Positions 1 through 7,377 of a stretch of DNA of 8,603 nucleotides are shown one piece after another. Source of the stretch: Parvicella sp041583015 (GTDB lineage Bacteria; Bacteroidota; Bacteroidia; Flavobacteriales_D; Parvicellaceae); NCBI GenBank assembly GCA_041583015.1, contig JBFHGR010000128.1:1-8603 (forward strand), written 5' to 3'. Under the pieces are notes generated by a model, which was not told the origin of the DNA, searched no databases, and saw only the letters and a program-made list of their open reading frames with translations. A program made the translations under genes and the position numbers. Numbering within the stretch: the stretch's first letter is position 1; every line of letters begins with the position of its first letter.

Positions 1-23
1 AGGGTAGTGAATAACAATTTCAT
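1..23 (-). CDS. Start of a further gene, cut by the left window edge
   Basis: An ATG on the minus strand (bases 23-21) opens a frame reading MKLLFTT followed by CT, which starts a probable Leu codon, before the window ends. The start lies three bases beyond the stop codon of the upstream lipoprotein gene (29-27). That spacing is typical of translationally coupled genes in one transcript. The beginning, with Met-Lys, hydrophobic residues and Thr, looks like the start of an export signal peptide and resembles that of the secreted protease in this window (MKLIITT). Only seven codons are visible, so the product cannot be identified. A third member of the lipoprotein family is one possibility, but this is inference. 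The frame could also be chance. Confidence 0.45.
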
Positions 24-26
24 GCT

Positions 27-959
27 TTAAAGGTCTACATCGTTGCTAAGCAAACTTCCTCCCCATTCCACAACTGTGAATCCTTTGCGCTCCATTTTTA
101 GTACATTAAGATCTTGTAAAGGTATGTCAATTCTATGCTCTAAAGGTTTTGTGTGCATCATCACACGAATTATTGTTTCTGGTGTTGGTGTTATTTTTAA
201 AGATGCTCTTTCAGCATATTCACTTCCTTCAAAAGAAATGAAATTGTAAGCATTATTCTCCATTTGTGGCATCCAAAACATGATAAATTCATTGGCTTCT
301 CTTCTGTTTAATCCTAATGTTGCTAAAGATTCTTCTAAGAATGCTACGGTTAGTTCTCCTGGAATTACAAAACCTTCTTTAGGCGTAATTTTCTGTGTTG
401 GTTTGCCTTCCCAAAATAAGGCGTAAAATTCTTGCCCTGTGTGATTGATTAAAGTTCCGTCTGGTGATGCTGTAACTTTCCACCCACCTTTTGGGTATGC
501 TGGGTAACTATGAGTAAGTATACCATCATAGTCTAATTCAACAGTGATATCAAGTTCTTTCTCTGGGTAAAGATAAATAACGGGCTTTAAGTCCACTTCC
601 ATTATTGGTTCTGTAAGATGAAAAGTTTCTAATGCTTTTATATCTCCTTTTTTGATTTCTATGTTATGCTCAATGTGATAAGCATAATCATTTTTATGCG
701 CCTCAATAGTATAAGAATTAGGAAGAAGACTGTCTGCTATATAATGCCCTTCTTTATCTGTTTTTACGGATTTCACTAGCGTTAAATTGTCGTAAATAGA
801 TATGTTTACGTTTTCAAGAGGTTCGTTATTGATACCTAAAACCGTACCTTTTACTGCGCCAAATTCACCTAAAATAAGTTCTTTTTCTTCGTTAATTTGA
901 GTTGAGCAACTAATGAATACAACAAAATTCAGAAAAACAATAATCGATAATTTTAGCAT
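27..959 (-). CDS. Lipoprotein: carboxypeptidase-regulatory-like domain plus KPVIYLYP/WGG domain (copy 2)
   Basis: This is a predicted envelope lipoprotein of 310 residues. The N-terminus has a short hydrophobic segment ending in the lipobox FISC, with Cys18 as the lipidation site. Residues 35-115 look like a carboxypeptidase-regulatory-like beta-sandwich, with the pattern GTVLG..NEPLENVNISIYD, then TDKEGHY and LLPNSYTIEA. Such domains are common at the N-terminus of Bacteroidota surface proteins. Residues 125-301 form a second domain that starts KPVIYLYPEKE, passes through YPKGGWKVTASPDGTL, YALFWEG and NEFIMFWMPQME, and ends ERKGFTVVEWGG. I recall similar domains in uncharacterised proteins of other bacteria but know of no function. 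No catalytic motif is evident. The gene lies 13 bases downstream of a paralog with the same architecture, so the two are probably co-transcribed and arose by tandem duplication. Confidence 0.9.
   Translation of the reverse strand: MLKLSIIVFLNFVVFISCSTQINEEKELILGEFGAVKGTVLGINNEPLENVNISIYDNLTLVKSVKTDKEGHYIADSLLPNSYTIEAHKNDYAYHIEHNIEIKKGDIKALETFHLTEPIMEVDLKPVIYLYPEKELDITVELDYDGILTHSYPAYPKGGWKVTASPDGTLINHTGQEFYALFWEGKPTQKITPKEGFVIPGELTVAFLEESLATLGLNRREANEFIMFWMPQMENNAYNFISFEGSEYAERASLKITPTPETIIRVMMHTKPLEHRIDIPLQDLNVLKMERKGFTVVEWGGSLLSNDVDL
265..287. repeat. Identical 23-base segment shared by the tandem lipoprotein genes (copy in 27-959)
   Basis: This segment encodes part of the FIMFWMPQ motif and is identical to bases 1211-1233 in the paralogous gene, in the same orientation about 946 bases away. 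It reflects the duplication of the gene, or recent conversion between the copies, and is not a mobile repeat. Confidence 0.8.
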
Positions 960-972
960 GATTTGATATTTT

Positions 973-1920
973 TTAACCTTTAATAGGTGTTGTTATTAAA
1001 CTTCCTCCCCATTCTACAACTGTAAATCCTTTTCGTTCAATTTTTAATGTAGAAATATCCTGTTGAGGAAAATTAATTTTATCATCCATTGCTTGTGTGA
1101 GCATCATTACTCTAATTATTGTTTCTGGCTGTGGCGTGATTTTTAATTGGGAAATGGCTTCGTATTCTTCTGCTGCAAAATGTATAAAATTATAGGGATT
1201 CTTCTCCATCTGTGGCATCCAAAACATGATAAACTCATTGGCTTCCCTTCTGTTCAAACCAAGTTGTGCTAATTTTTCCTCAAGAAAGGGGATAGTTTCA
1301 CTGCCTGCAACCACAAATCCATCTTTAGGTTGGATAGGATGAGAAGGTCTACCTTCCCAAAATAAAGCATAATACTCTTGTCCATTTTCATCCCATAATG
1401 TTCCATCTGGTAAAGCAGTAACATTCCATCCTGACAATGGATATTCAGGATAAGTATGTGTTAAATGACCATCATACTGCATAGAAACATTGATTTTTGT
1501 TTCTTTTTCTGGGTATAAATAGATGATTGGTTTTAAAAGAACTGCTCCTTGATATAAAATTATTGTTCCTAAATCAATTTTTTCAGTTTCTTTGATTTGA
1601 AAGAAATTTGAATAGGAGGAGTATCCCACATAATTTATTTCAATAGTATAGGAGTCCTTTTCAAGGTTGTCAATTTTAAACTCACCTTCTAGATTGGTTA
1701 CAACTCCAGTAATAATTGTATCATTTTGAATTATTGAAACTTCAGCAAAAGGAATGGGCTCACCATTTTCTTCTTTGACCACTCCAGATACTTGAGCAAT
1801 TCCCGATAAATGTTTATTTGAAATAGGTTCTGAAGTAGCAGAAGTTGTTTCAGGCTCACTTGTTATTGTTGTAACAGAGCAAGAAGTTAGCATTATTAGT
1901 AAAGGAATGATAATTTTCAT
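973..1920 (-). CDS. Lipoprotein: carboxypeptidase-regulatory-like domain plus KPIIYLYP/WGG domain (copy 1)
   Basis: This 315-residue lipoprotein is a paralog of the next gene downstream. The lipobox LTSC places the lipidated Cys at residue 14. A Ser/Thr/Glu-rich linker (about 15-40) follows. A clear carboxypeptidase-regulatory-like domain spans about 43-125 (VSGVVKEENGEPIPFAEVSI, then TNLEGEFKI and DSYTIEINYVGY). The unassigned domain covers 130-306, starting KPIIYLYPEKE and ending ERKGFTVVEWGG. It shares with its paralog an identical 19-residue stretch, GLNRREANEFIMFWMPQME (221-239), and even a 23-base identical DNA segment (1211-1233 against 265-287). The N-terminal domains have diverged much more, so the C-terminal domain appears to be under stronger constraint. 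The start lies 58 bases downstream of the thioesterase stop. I see no -7 box in that gap, so read-through from upstream is possible. Confidence 0.9.
   Translation of the reverse strand: MKIIIPLLIMLTSCSVTTITSEPETTSATSEPISNKHLSGIAQVSGVVKEENGEPIPFAEVSIIQNDTIITGVVTNLEGEFKIDNLEKDSYTIEINYVGYSSYSNFFQIKETEKIDLGTIILYQGAVLLKPIIYLYPEKETKINVSMQYDGHLTHTYPEYPLSGWNVTALPDGTLWDENGQEYYALFWEGRPSHPIQPKDGFVVAGSETIPFLEEKLAQLGLNRREANEFIMFWMPQMEKNPYNFIHFAAEEYEAISQLKITPQPETIIRVMMLTQAMDDKINFPQQDISTLKIERKGFTVVEWGGSLITTPIKG
1211..1233. repeat. Identical 23-base segment shared by the tandem lipoprotein genes (copy in 973-1920)
   Basis: This is the partner of bases 265-287. The similarity continues on both sides with scattered, mostly third-position differences, as expected for a coding duplication under purifying selection. 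Confidence 0.8.
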
Positions 1921-1978
1921 AAATTAAAGATATTGATTTTACTATGATGCTATTCATTATAAATTCCATAGATTTTTT

Positions 1979-2425
1979 TTATTTTTCTAACCTTTTGGTT
2001 TGAGATAAGCCTCTTTTAGACATAGGGTAAATGTTGAAAGTACCCATTCCTTTGGAAACCAATTCTCCAGAACCTTGTTTCACAATGCGGGCAGTAGTCG
2101 CTATTAAACTTTTTCCTTTGAATTCTATTTCCCCTGTTCCGATTAAGACATCGCCAAGAAGTGCAGGTTTAAAATAATTTAACTTAAATTCTACAGTAGA
2201 TACCAGTTTTCCTTCAGGATAAACAGATGTAAGTGCGGTTGTTCCTAAAACAGCATCCATTAGAGCGGCCGTAATTGCACCATGGCCAACTCCTGGTGAA
2301 CTTAAATGTTTGTCGGCAATTGTAACCTTGTATTCAATCACTCCTGGAGAATGAACAGTTAGTTCAAATCCAAGGTTTTTATCCACATTGTTAAATGTCT
2401 CGTATAGTTCTTTTACTGTGTGCAT
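1979..2425 (-). CDS. PaaI-like hotdog-fold acyl-CoA thioesterase
   Basis: This is a cytoplasmic hotdog-fold thioesterase of 148 residues, close to the usual size for the PaaI/YbgC-like group. These enzymes hydrolyse acyl-CoA or aryl-CoA thioesters, usually as tetramers. The core signature GVGHGAITAALMDAVLG (about residues 45-61) matches the family pattern HG-x(n)-D on the long central helix, with His48, Gly49 and Asp57 as the expected active-site positions. STVEFKLNYFKPALLGD (about 76-92) matches the second conserved block. The actual substrate cannot be read from the sequence. An upstream in-frame TTG at 2446 would add seven residues (YFKKNN region). I prefer the ATG at 2425 because the TTG overlaps a -7 promoter box. 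No phenylacetate pathway gene is nearby. The short gap to the lipoprotein genes downstream may mean co-transcription. Confidence 0.87.
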   Translation of the reverse strand: MHTVKELYETFNNVDKNLGFELTVHSPGVIEYKVTIADKHLSSPGVGHGAITAALMDAVLGTTALTSVYPEGKLVSTVEFKLNYFKPALLGDVLIGTGEIEFKGKSLIATTARIVKQGSGELVSKGMGTFNIYPMSKRGLSQTKRLEK

Positions 2426-2443
2426 ATTGTTTTTTTTGAAGTA

Positions 2444-2451
2444 CAAAAGTA
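2444..2451 (-). promoter_or_regulatory. Candidate -7 promoter box (TAnnTTTG) of the thioesterase gene
   Basis: On the minus strand these bases read TACTTTTG, a full match to the Bacteroidota -7 consensus TAnnTTTG. The box sits 18 bases before the ATG at 2425, giving a short leader, as is common in this phylum. No convincing -33 TTTG lies about 20 bases upstream. The box is embedded in a small dyad, GTAC-N4-GTAC (2441-2452). Confidence 0.4.
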
Positions 2452-2535
2452 CAGTTTACAATGTATTTATAGTAGTAAGTTACTTATAACGCATTGCCAT
2501 AGTCAGAAAAATAAAAATGTAAAATTCAAAAGGAT

Positions 2536-4590
2536 TTATTGTTTTACGAATTTTATTACTTGGCTATTGGCAGCCGTATCTCTTAAACTAAACCAATAAA
2601 CCCCTGGTGCCAAGTTAGAAATGTCAATCGTAACATTCTCATTGAAAATACCTTGACTCAATTCTTGCCCTATTGTATTTAAGATGTGATAGGTTTGCCA
2701 ATCTTTCCCATTTGTTATAATATTTAGGATATCTTGAGCAGGATTAGGATAAACACGTAGAGAATTTTTGTCTAACAAATTGATACCTACCATTGCAGGG
2801 TCCACTAAATTGACATTATCTATGTATAGATTGTTGCCTCCTTTATTTTCAAACTCAAATTTAAGTCTAAAGTTGTCTACCCAAAACGCACTTGTAATTG
2901 TAGATACACTAACTGACTTCCATTCCAGATCATTAGTAGGGACAAAAGATGTAATTACAGAGTCTGAAACCGTTAGTAAAGAAGAACCAATGATAGACTT
3001 TCTAGGAGACCAAGATTGACCACAATCAGTACTTGCTTTTACGGTCAATTTGTCCGTTGGGGTGCTGCTCGTTCTTTTGGCAAATGCATAATCAAATGTT
3101 AGGATTAAATTGTTTATTCCTGATAAATCTAATACTTCTGACGTAAGGTTGCTGATTTCTCCAATATTTCCATCAAAATTATTTAGCACAAGCGATTGGT
3201 TGCTTGCAAAACCAGTTTGATTAGTAATGGACCACTCACTACCTCCTCCAGAATTAATAGGTATAAATTTTGTATTGGATAAATCTGTTGTGCCTTCAAA
3301 ATCTTCAATTAAAGAATTAGATGTTCCTATTGCAGGCAATACTGTTATAGCCATGTTTTTAATTAATGTATCGTCATTTGTTCCATCTCCACTTATTAGT
3401 TTTACGTCATAAGTTCCTGGAGTGTTGTATACAATACTTGGGTTTTGAAGATTAGAGGTTGCTGGTGTACCACCAGAAAAAGTCCACTCCCATGTATTTA
3501 CATCATTATAAGAAAGGTCTGTATATTGTACAGCATCTCCAGCACATATTTGTATTTTATCTTGTGTGAAATCCGTGTGGCAAAATGAAGCAGTATTGTT
3601 GACTCCAGTAGCAATAAGGTTGGTAGACGACCATAAGTTATTTCTACCAGCAATAGGAGAGTTTAATGCTGCATGCATTCTTTGTTTTTGGCCTTCTGTA
3701 AACATTGTAGGACAATAGGCGTATTCCATAAAATTTTGAATGTTATCTAGGCTACCACAACTTTGGGAATTTAAGTCACATATGGACCATCCAATGGTTT
3801 CAGGTGTATCCGTTACACCATCATCATAGGCACAGTTTCCAGCGTCATTGACTACCAAATAAGGATAACCAGGTACATTATTCCCACCCCAGATGTGTTG
3901 CAAATTTAAATAATGACCAATTTCATGCGTTAAAACTACTGATCGGGTGGGAGATCCCGTTCCTATTTCTCCTACAGAGTTATGGGCTATAACAATACCA
4001 TCCCATTCTGGAATTGTATCCGCTGCTGCAGGAACGATTGCATGTCCGGCAAGTCCGGCAGCACCTTTGCATACATATATATTTAGATACATCGTAGGAT
4101 CCCAATGTACAATCTCTTTTACATCATGCATACCTTCTATTGTTCTGGCATCATAATGTCTAGTGATACCTTTGGTACAGTTGCCATTTGGATCTAGTTG
4201 CGCTAACTTAAATTCGATTTGACAATCTGCAGCAATTCCCTTAAAAGCAGCGATAGTATTTGCTGTATCAGCATTCTTTTTTTGGTAGTCTTCATTAAGG
4301 ATTCTCATCTGATCCATAATTTGAGCATCGGAGATATTTTCAGAACCGTTAAGGTGAATTACATGAAAAACAACTGGAATAGTATAGAGAACAGCTCTTG
4401 AATCACTTTTTGACATTTCATATCTTGCTGTGAAATTTTCAAGCCACTGTGCGTTTTGAATTACTTTTTGCTGAATGCCAGGATGCTCATGATACATTTG
4501 TTGATGTACTTCATCTGTGCTACAGTGATGTGTTTGTCCAAAAAAGGAAAGTATATAAAAAGATAGTAATGTGGTAATAATTAACTTCAT
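2536..4590 (-). CDS. Secreted M43-type (pappalysin-like) zinc metalloprotease with PKD, jelly-roll and T9SS sorting domains
   Basis: This is a multidomain extracellular protease of 684 residues. A signal peptide covers about residues 1-18, ending near FFGQ. A propeptide follows to about residue 70. The catalytic domain runs from about 71 (IPVVFHVIHLNG) to 315. It contains the extended zinc motif HEIGHYLNLQH, with His222, Glu223, His226 and His232 as metal and catalytic residues, and the Met-turn NFMEY (Met288), as in MEROPS family M43. A PKD domain spans about 340-417 (AVQYTDLS, TWEWTFSGG, PGTYDVKL). A jelly-roll domain of the choice-of-anchor or MAM-like kind spans about 427-598 and ends NNLYIDNVNL. 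Residues 610-684 form a type A T9SS sorting domain (LRVYPNPAQDIL to VIKFVKQ), which directs export across the outer membrane and is normally cleaved. All active-site residues are present. The natural substrate is unknown. Confidence 0.95.
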   Translation of the reverse strand: MKLIITTLLSFYILSFFGQTHHCSTDEVHQQMYHEHPGIQQKVIQNAQWLENFTARYEMSKSDSRAVLYTIPVVFHVIHLNGSENISDAQIMDQMRILNEDYQKKNADTANTIAAFKGIAADCQIEFKLAQLDPNGNCTKGITRHYDARTIEGMHDVKEIVHWDPTMYLNIYVCKGAAGLAGHAIVPAAADTIPEWDGIVIAHNSVGEIGTGSPTRSVVLTHEIGHYLNLQHIWGGNNVPGYPYLVVNDAGNCAYDDGVTDTPETIGWSICDLNSQSCGSLDNIQNFMEYAYCPTMFTEGQKQRMHAALNSPIAGRNNLWSSTNLIATGVNNTASFCHTDFTQDKIQICAGDAVQYTDLSYNDVNTWEWTFSGGTPATSNLQNPSIVYNTPGTYDVKLISGDGTNDDTLIKNMAITVLPAIGTSNSLIEDFEGTTDLSNTKFIPINSGGGSEWSITNQTGFASNQSLVLNNFDGNIGEISNLTSEVLDLSGINNLILTFDYAFAKRTSSTPTDKLTVKASTDCGQSWSPRKSIIGSSLLTVSDSVITSFVPTNDLEWKSVSVSTITSAFWVDNFRLKFEFENKGGNNLYIDNVNLVDPAMVGINLLDKNSLRVYPNPAQDILNIITNGKDWQTYHILNTIGQELSQGIFNENVTIDISNLAPGVYWFSLRDTAANSQVIKFVKQ

Positions 4591-4689
4591 TTCGATTGAT
4601 TTTCTTCAACCGAAGATACTAAAACTTAGCAGATAGTATGGGGATTTATTACCGAGTGTTCATTTCTTTATATAAATGGCTCTATGTGT

Positions 4690-5973
4690 TTAGAAACAAC
4701 CCGCTTCAATCATTTTTTCCAGTTTGATACCTCTTGAACCTTTTAAAAGGATAAATGAGTTTTTATACTTTTCTGTTCTTGATTCGATAAGTTGCTCTAC
4801 GGTTTCAAAATGTTGAAGTTGATGATTGGTTTTACCAAACTCAGGTCCAACCAGCATAGCATTGATATTGTTATCATTCAACCAATCAACAATATTTTGA
4901 TGTTCTTCCAATGATACGGCACCTAATTCTTTCATGTCGCCAAGAATAGCTATTTTGTTTTCTGCTGTAATTTGTTTGAAATTTTCTAACGCAGCATTCA
5001 TGCTGGTTACATTGGCATTATAGCAATCAACAATAAGTGTGTTATCGTTAATTTTAGAAATCTGAGAACGATTATTAGTAGGTTCATAAGCAGCCAAAGC
5101 ATCGCAAATGTCAGATTCATCTACTTCGAAAAAGTATCCTATGGTAACCGCTGCTGCAAAATTTGGAAGGTTGTAACTTCCTACTAATTTTGTTTGAACA
5201 ACTTCAGAGTGGTAATGTCCTGCAGACCATTTGAAACTTAAAAACGGGTTTAAATCTGTCAAGGTTGTTTTAACTTGCCCAGTTTTGCCGTATGTAAAAA
5301 GATTAATAGCAGGTGCATTTTTCAGAAGAGTTTTGTCATCAGAATTGATAAATACAGTACCATTGGCATACTCAATAGCATCGTATAATTCACATTTGGT
5401 AGCAATAACATTTTCAAAAGATCCAAAACCTTCTAAGTGAGCTTTACCAACATTGGTAATAATACCGTAATTAGGTTCTGCAAATTCAGCCAATTGGGCA
5501 ATGTCACCAGGTTTGTTTGCTCCCATTTCAATAACCGCAATGTCGTGCTCTTTTCTTATTTTTAATAAAGTAAATGGAACGCCTAAATGGTTATTTAGGT
5601 TCCCTTCAGTTACTAATGGATTATATTTTTTGCCCAAGACAGCAGCAATTAATTCTTTAGTTGTTGTTTTTCCATTACTACCTGTAATACCAATTACTGG
5701 AATATCAAATTGTCTTCTATGATATTGCGCAAGGTATTGCAAAGCTTTTAGAACATTTTTTACTTTAATGCAGCGTTCATCTGTATTGTATTTCTCTTCA
5801 TCAATAACTACATATTTAGCACCTTGTTCTAAGGCCGTTAAGGCAAATTCATTTCCATTGAAGTTTTCACCTTTTAAAGCAAAGAAGAGACTACCTTTAA
5901 TAATGTTTCTTGTGTCTGTACAAATAGTAAGGTCACATTCTGTAAGGTATTGATGAAGAATTCTAGCTTGCAT
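4690..5973 (-). CDS. murF: UDP-N-acetylmuramoyl-tripeptide--D-alanyl-D-alanine ligase
   Basis: MurF is the cytoplasmic ATP-dependent ligase that adds D-Ala-D-Ala to the UDP-MurNAc-tripeptide, the last soluble step of peptidoglycan precursor synthesis. The protein has 427 residues, slightly shorter than the E. coli enzyme. The N-terminal substrate domain covers about 1-90. The central ATPase domain carries the P-loop GITGSNGKTTT (95-105), the block NLNNHLGVPFTLL, the segment VIEMGANKPGDI (147-158) and NVGKAHLEGFGS. Lys193 in TKCEL is a candidate for the carbamylated lysine of Mur ligases. The C-terminal domain has NNRSQ (300-304), DCYNANVTSM (316-325), ILGDMKELG and LLKGSRG (409-414). The start ATG at 5973 has only an A-rich leader, and no better upstream start is seen. 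The gene stands apart from other wall-synthesis genes in this window, next to a divergent methyltransferase gene. Confidence 0.97.
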   Translation of the reverse strand: MQARILHQYLTECDLTICTDTRNIIKGSLFFALKGENFNGNEFALTALEQGAKYVVIDEEKYNTDERCIKVKNVLKALQYLAQYHRRQFDIPVIGITGSNGKTTTKELIAAVLGKKYNPLVTEGNLNNHLGVPFTLLKIRKEHDIAVIEMGANKPGDIAQLAEFAEPNYGIITNVGKAHLEGFGSFENVIATKCELYDAIEYANGTVFINSDDKTLLKNAPAINLFTYGKTGQVKTTLTDLNPFLSFKWSAGHYHSEVVQTKLVGSYNLPNFAAAVTIGYFFEVDESDICDALAAYEPTNNRSQISKINDNTLIVDCYNANVTSMNAALENFKQITAENKIAILGDMKELGAVSLEEHQNIVDWLNDNNINAMLVGPEFGKTNHQLQHFETVEQLIESRTEKYKNSFILLKGSRGIKLEKMIEAGCF

Positions 5974-6312
5974 TTTTTCTGTCTTTTAAAATTTGATAAA
6001 TCAATGATACAGTAAAAATAGATGGGGAATTGTAGAATTTTAAATACTTTTTAAAAAGAAAGTGTTATGTTCTTTTTCTACACGTTTATTCAGAATTTGT
6101 TAAGTAATATCAAAACCTGTATAATTCAAGTACCTTTGTTTCTAATTATTTACTTTTTACATTAAAAAACTTTCTGCAGAAATCCGGGGATTTGCTTAGG
6201 CTTATTTTATTAAGTCTTTTTAGTTTATTAATTGTTAGTGGTCTTTATGAAGAAAGATGTACTAAAGAAAAATATCTGATTTTATTCCCCTTAATTAAAT
6301 TACGTAAGCATA
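5974..6312. other. Divergent intergenic region between murF and the methyltransferase gene
   Basis: These 339 bases are very AT-rich and contain no supported gene. They must hold the start signals for murF (leftward) and for the methyltransferase (rightward). On the plus strand there is one full -7 box at 6131-6138. On the minus strand the best candidate is TATCATTG (6009-6002), with one mismatch to TAnnTTTG. A perfect but low-complexity palindrome CTTTTTAAAAAG lies at 6047-6058. An open frame starting with TTG at 6192 and ending at 6374 is rejected as a gene. I see no tRNA or riboswitch. Confidence 0.6.
6131..6138 (+). promoter_or_regulatory. Candidate -7 promoter box (TACCTTTG) for the methyltransferase gene
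   Basis: TACCTTTG is an exact match to the Bacteroidota -7 consensus TAnnTTTG. A TTTG lies upstream at 6096-6099, but the 31-base spacing is too long for the usual -33 element, so this is a -7 match only. It would give a leader of roughly 165-170 bases before the ATG at 6313, long for a simple promoter. Confidence 0.35.
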
Positions 6313-7377
6313 ATGCAGTTAGAAGTAAACAGGCCATCACCAATAGTATGGGAGAAACAATTGACGAAATTTAGTAGAAATTCTGATATTGCTGAATTGA
6401 TCCAAGAACTTGAAACGGGAAATCCTATTTTGATTTCTACTTATTTCAGTGATGGACTGATTCTATTGGAAGCGTTAAAAGAATATCTTAAAAATAAATT
6501 GCCAAATAAAACATTTAAGGAGCAACGTGTATTTAGAAATGAATATAGCAAGTTGTCTAATTTAGTTGTAATCCAGGTAATTAAACATCAGTTGTTTCCC
6601 AAAAAATCTCCTTCCATTGGATGGTTGGAAAAATTATACCCAGAGCAGACTGACTTTCTTTTAGCATTCCCACAAGTGCAAGGGTTAAATAGTTCGTGGC
6701 AATGGTATCTAAATGGAATTTCTATTCCTGTATTGCGGAATAAATTACATCCATTTTATGGCACTTATTTCCCTACTCGTTTTGAGCATTTGATTCTTTT
6801 TGATAATTGGTTGAAGCATTACCAAGGATTAAAGAAAACCGCAATAGAAGTTGGAGTTGGAAGTGGGGTACTATCTCTCCAAATGGTTAAGCATGGTTTT
6901 CAGAAAGTGTTTGCAACGGATACCAATACTAACGCGATTATCGGTATGAAAGAGTTTATGGGTGAAACAAAGTTATCTAGGAAAATAGAATTAGATTTTG
7001 GACATCTTTTTGGAAAATGGGAAAAGCCAACAGAGTTGATTGTTTTTAATCCACCATGGTTGCCCACATCTCAAGAATTAGGAAGATTAGATGAAGCTAT
7101 TTATTATAATGATGTTCTTTTTCCAGCGTTTTTTGCTGAAGCAAAGAAAAGATTATTACCTGATGGTAAATTGGTGGTGATTTTCTCCAATTTGGCACAA
7201 ATAACAAAGACATCAGAAAATCACCCTATTGAAGATGAATTGTCTAATGGTGGTAGATTTTTGCTTGAAAAGAAATTTACTAAAAAAGTGGCAATAGCAT
7301 CTGATAAAACTAAAAGAGACCAGCATTGGAGGTCGGAAGAGTTGGTGGAATTATGGGTGCTAACAAATGGCGGGTAA
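6313..7377 (+). CDS. Class I SAM-dependent methyltransferase, substrate unknown
   Basis: This protein of 354 residues has a C-terminal Rossmann-fold methyltransferase domain (about 150-320). Motif I, which binds S-adenosylmethionine, is AIEVGVGSGVLSLQ (177-190). An acidic residue follows beta-strand 2 in ATDTNTNA (201-208). Motif IV is FNPPW (245-249). The (N/D)PP(Y/F/W) motif is typical of enzymes that methylate planar nitrogens, such as PrmC-type glutamine methyltransferases and RsmC/RlmG-type RNA methyltransferases, so a protein glutamine or nucleobase nitrogen is a reasonable guess. The N-terminal 150 residues match no domain I recognise and may recognise the substrate. HPFYGTYFPTRFEHLILFD (146-164) links the two parts. 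The ATG at 6313 is the only plausible start: an in-frame stop lies at 6292-6294 and the next Met is far inside. The gene converges on the CrtO-like gene 23 bases downstream. Confidence 0.85.
   Translation: MQLEVNRPSPIVWEKQLTKFSRNSDIAELIQELETGNPILISTYFSDGLILLEALKEYLKNKLPNKTFKEQRVFRNEYSKLSNLVVIQVIKHQLFPKKSPSIGWLEKLYPEQTDFLLAFPQVQGLNSSWQWYLNGISIPVLRNKLHPFYGTYFPTRFEHLILFDNWLKHYQGLKKTAIEVGVGSGVLSLQMVKHGFQKVFATDTNTNAIIGMKEFMGETKLSRKIELDFGHLFGKWEKPTELIVFNPPWLPTSQELGRLDEAIYYNDVLFPAFFAEAKKRLLPDGKLVVIFSNLAQITKTSENHPIEDELSNGGRFLLEKKFTKKVAIASDKTKRDQHWRSEELVELWVLTNGG

Noticed and set aside
43..249. Plus-strand frame of 68 residues
   Set aside because: It lies wholly inside the well-supported lipoprotein gene on the other strand. 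The other short plus-strand frames within the protease and murF genes were rejected for the same reason.
4661..4678. Possible hairpin CATTT ... AAATG downstream of murF
   Set aside because: The stem is only five A/T-rich pairs with no U-tract on the murF strand, too weak to call a terminator.
5014..5028. NANV in place of the NANP I first expected in the MurF motif DxYNANP
   Set aside because: From memory E. coli MurF also has YNANV at this position, so it is not an anomaly.
6047..6058. Perfect palindrome CTTTTTAAAAAG
   Set aside because: It is a low-complexity A/T run in an AT-rich region, expected by chance, and is not placed like a terminator.
6192..6374. A 60-residue plus-strand frame with a hydrophobic N-terminus (MLRLILLSLFSLLIVSG)
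   Set aside because: It needs a TTG start, overlaps the methyltransferase gene by 62 bases in another frame and has no recognisable domain. The hydrophobic run is what AT-rich non-coding DNA often gives.
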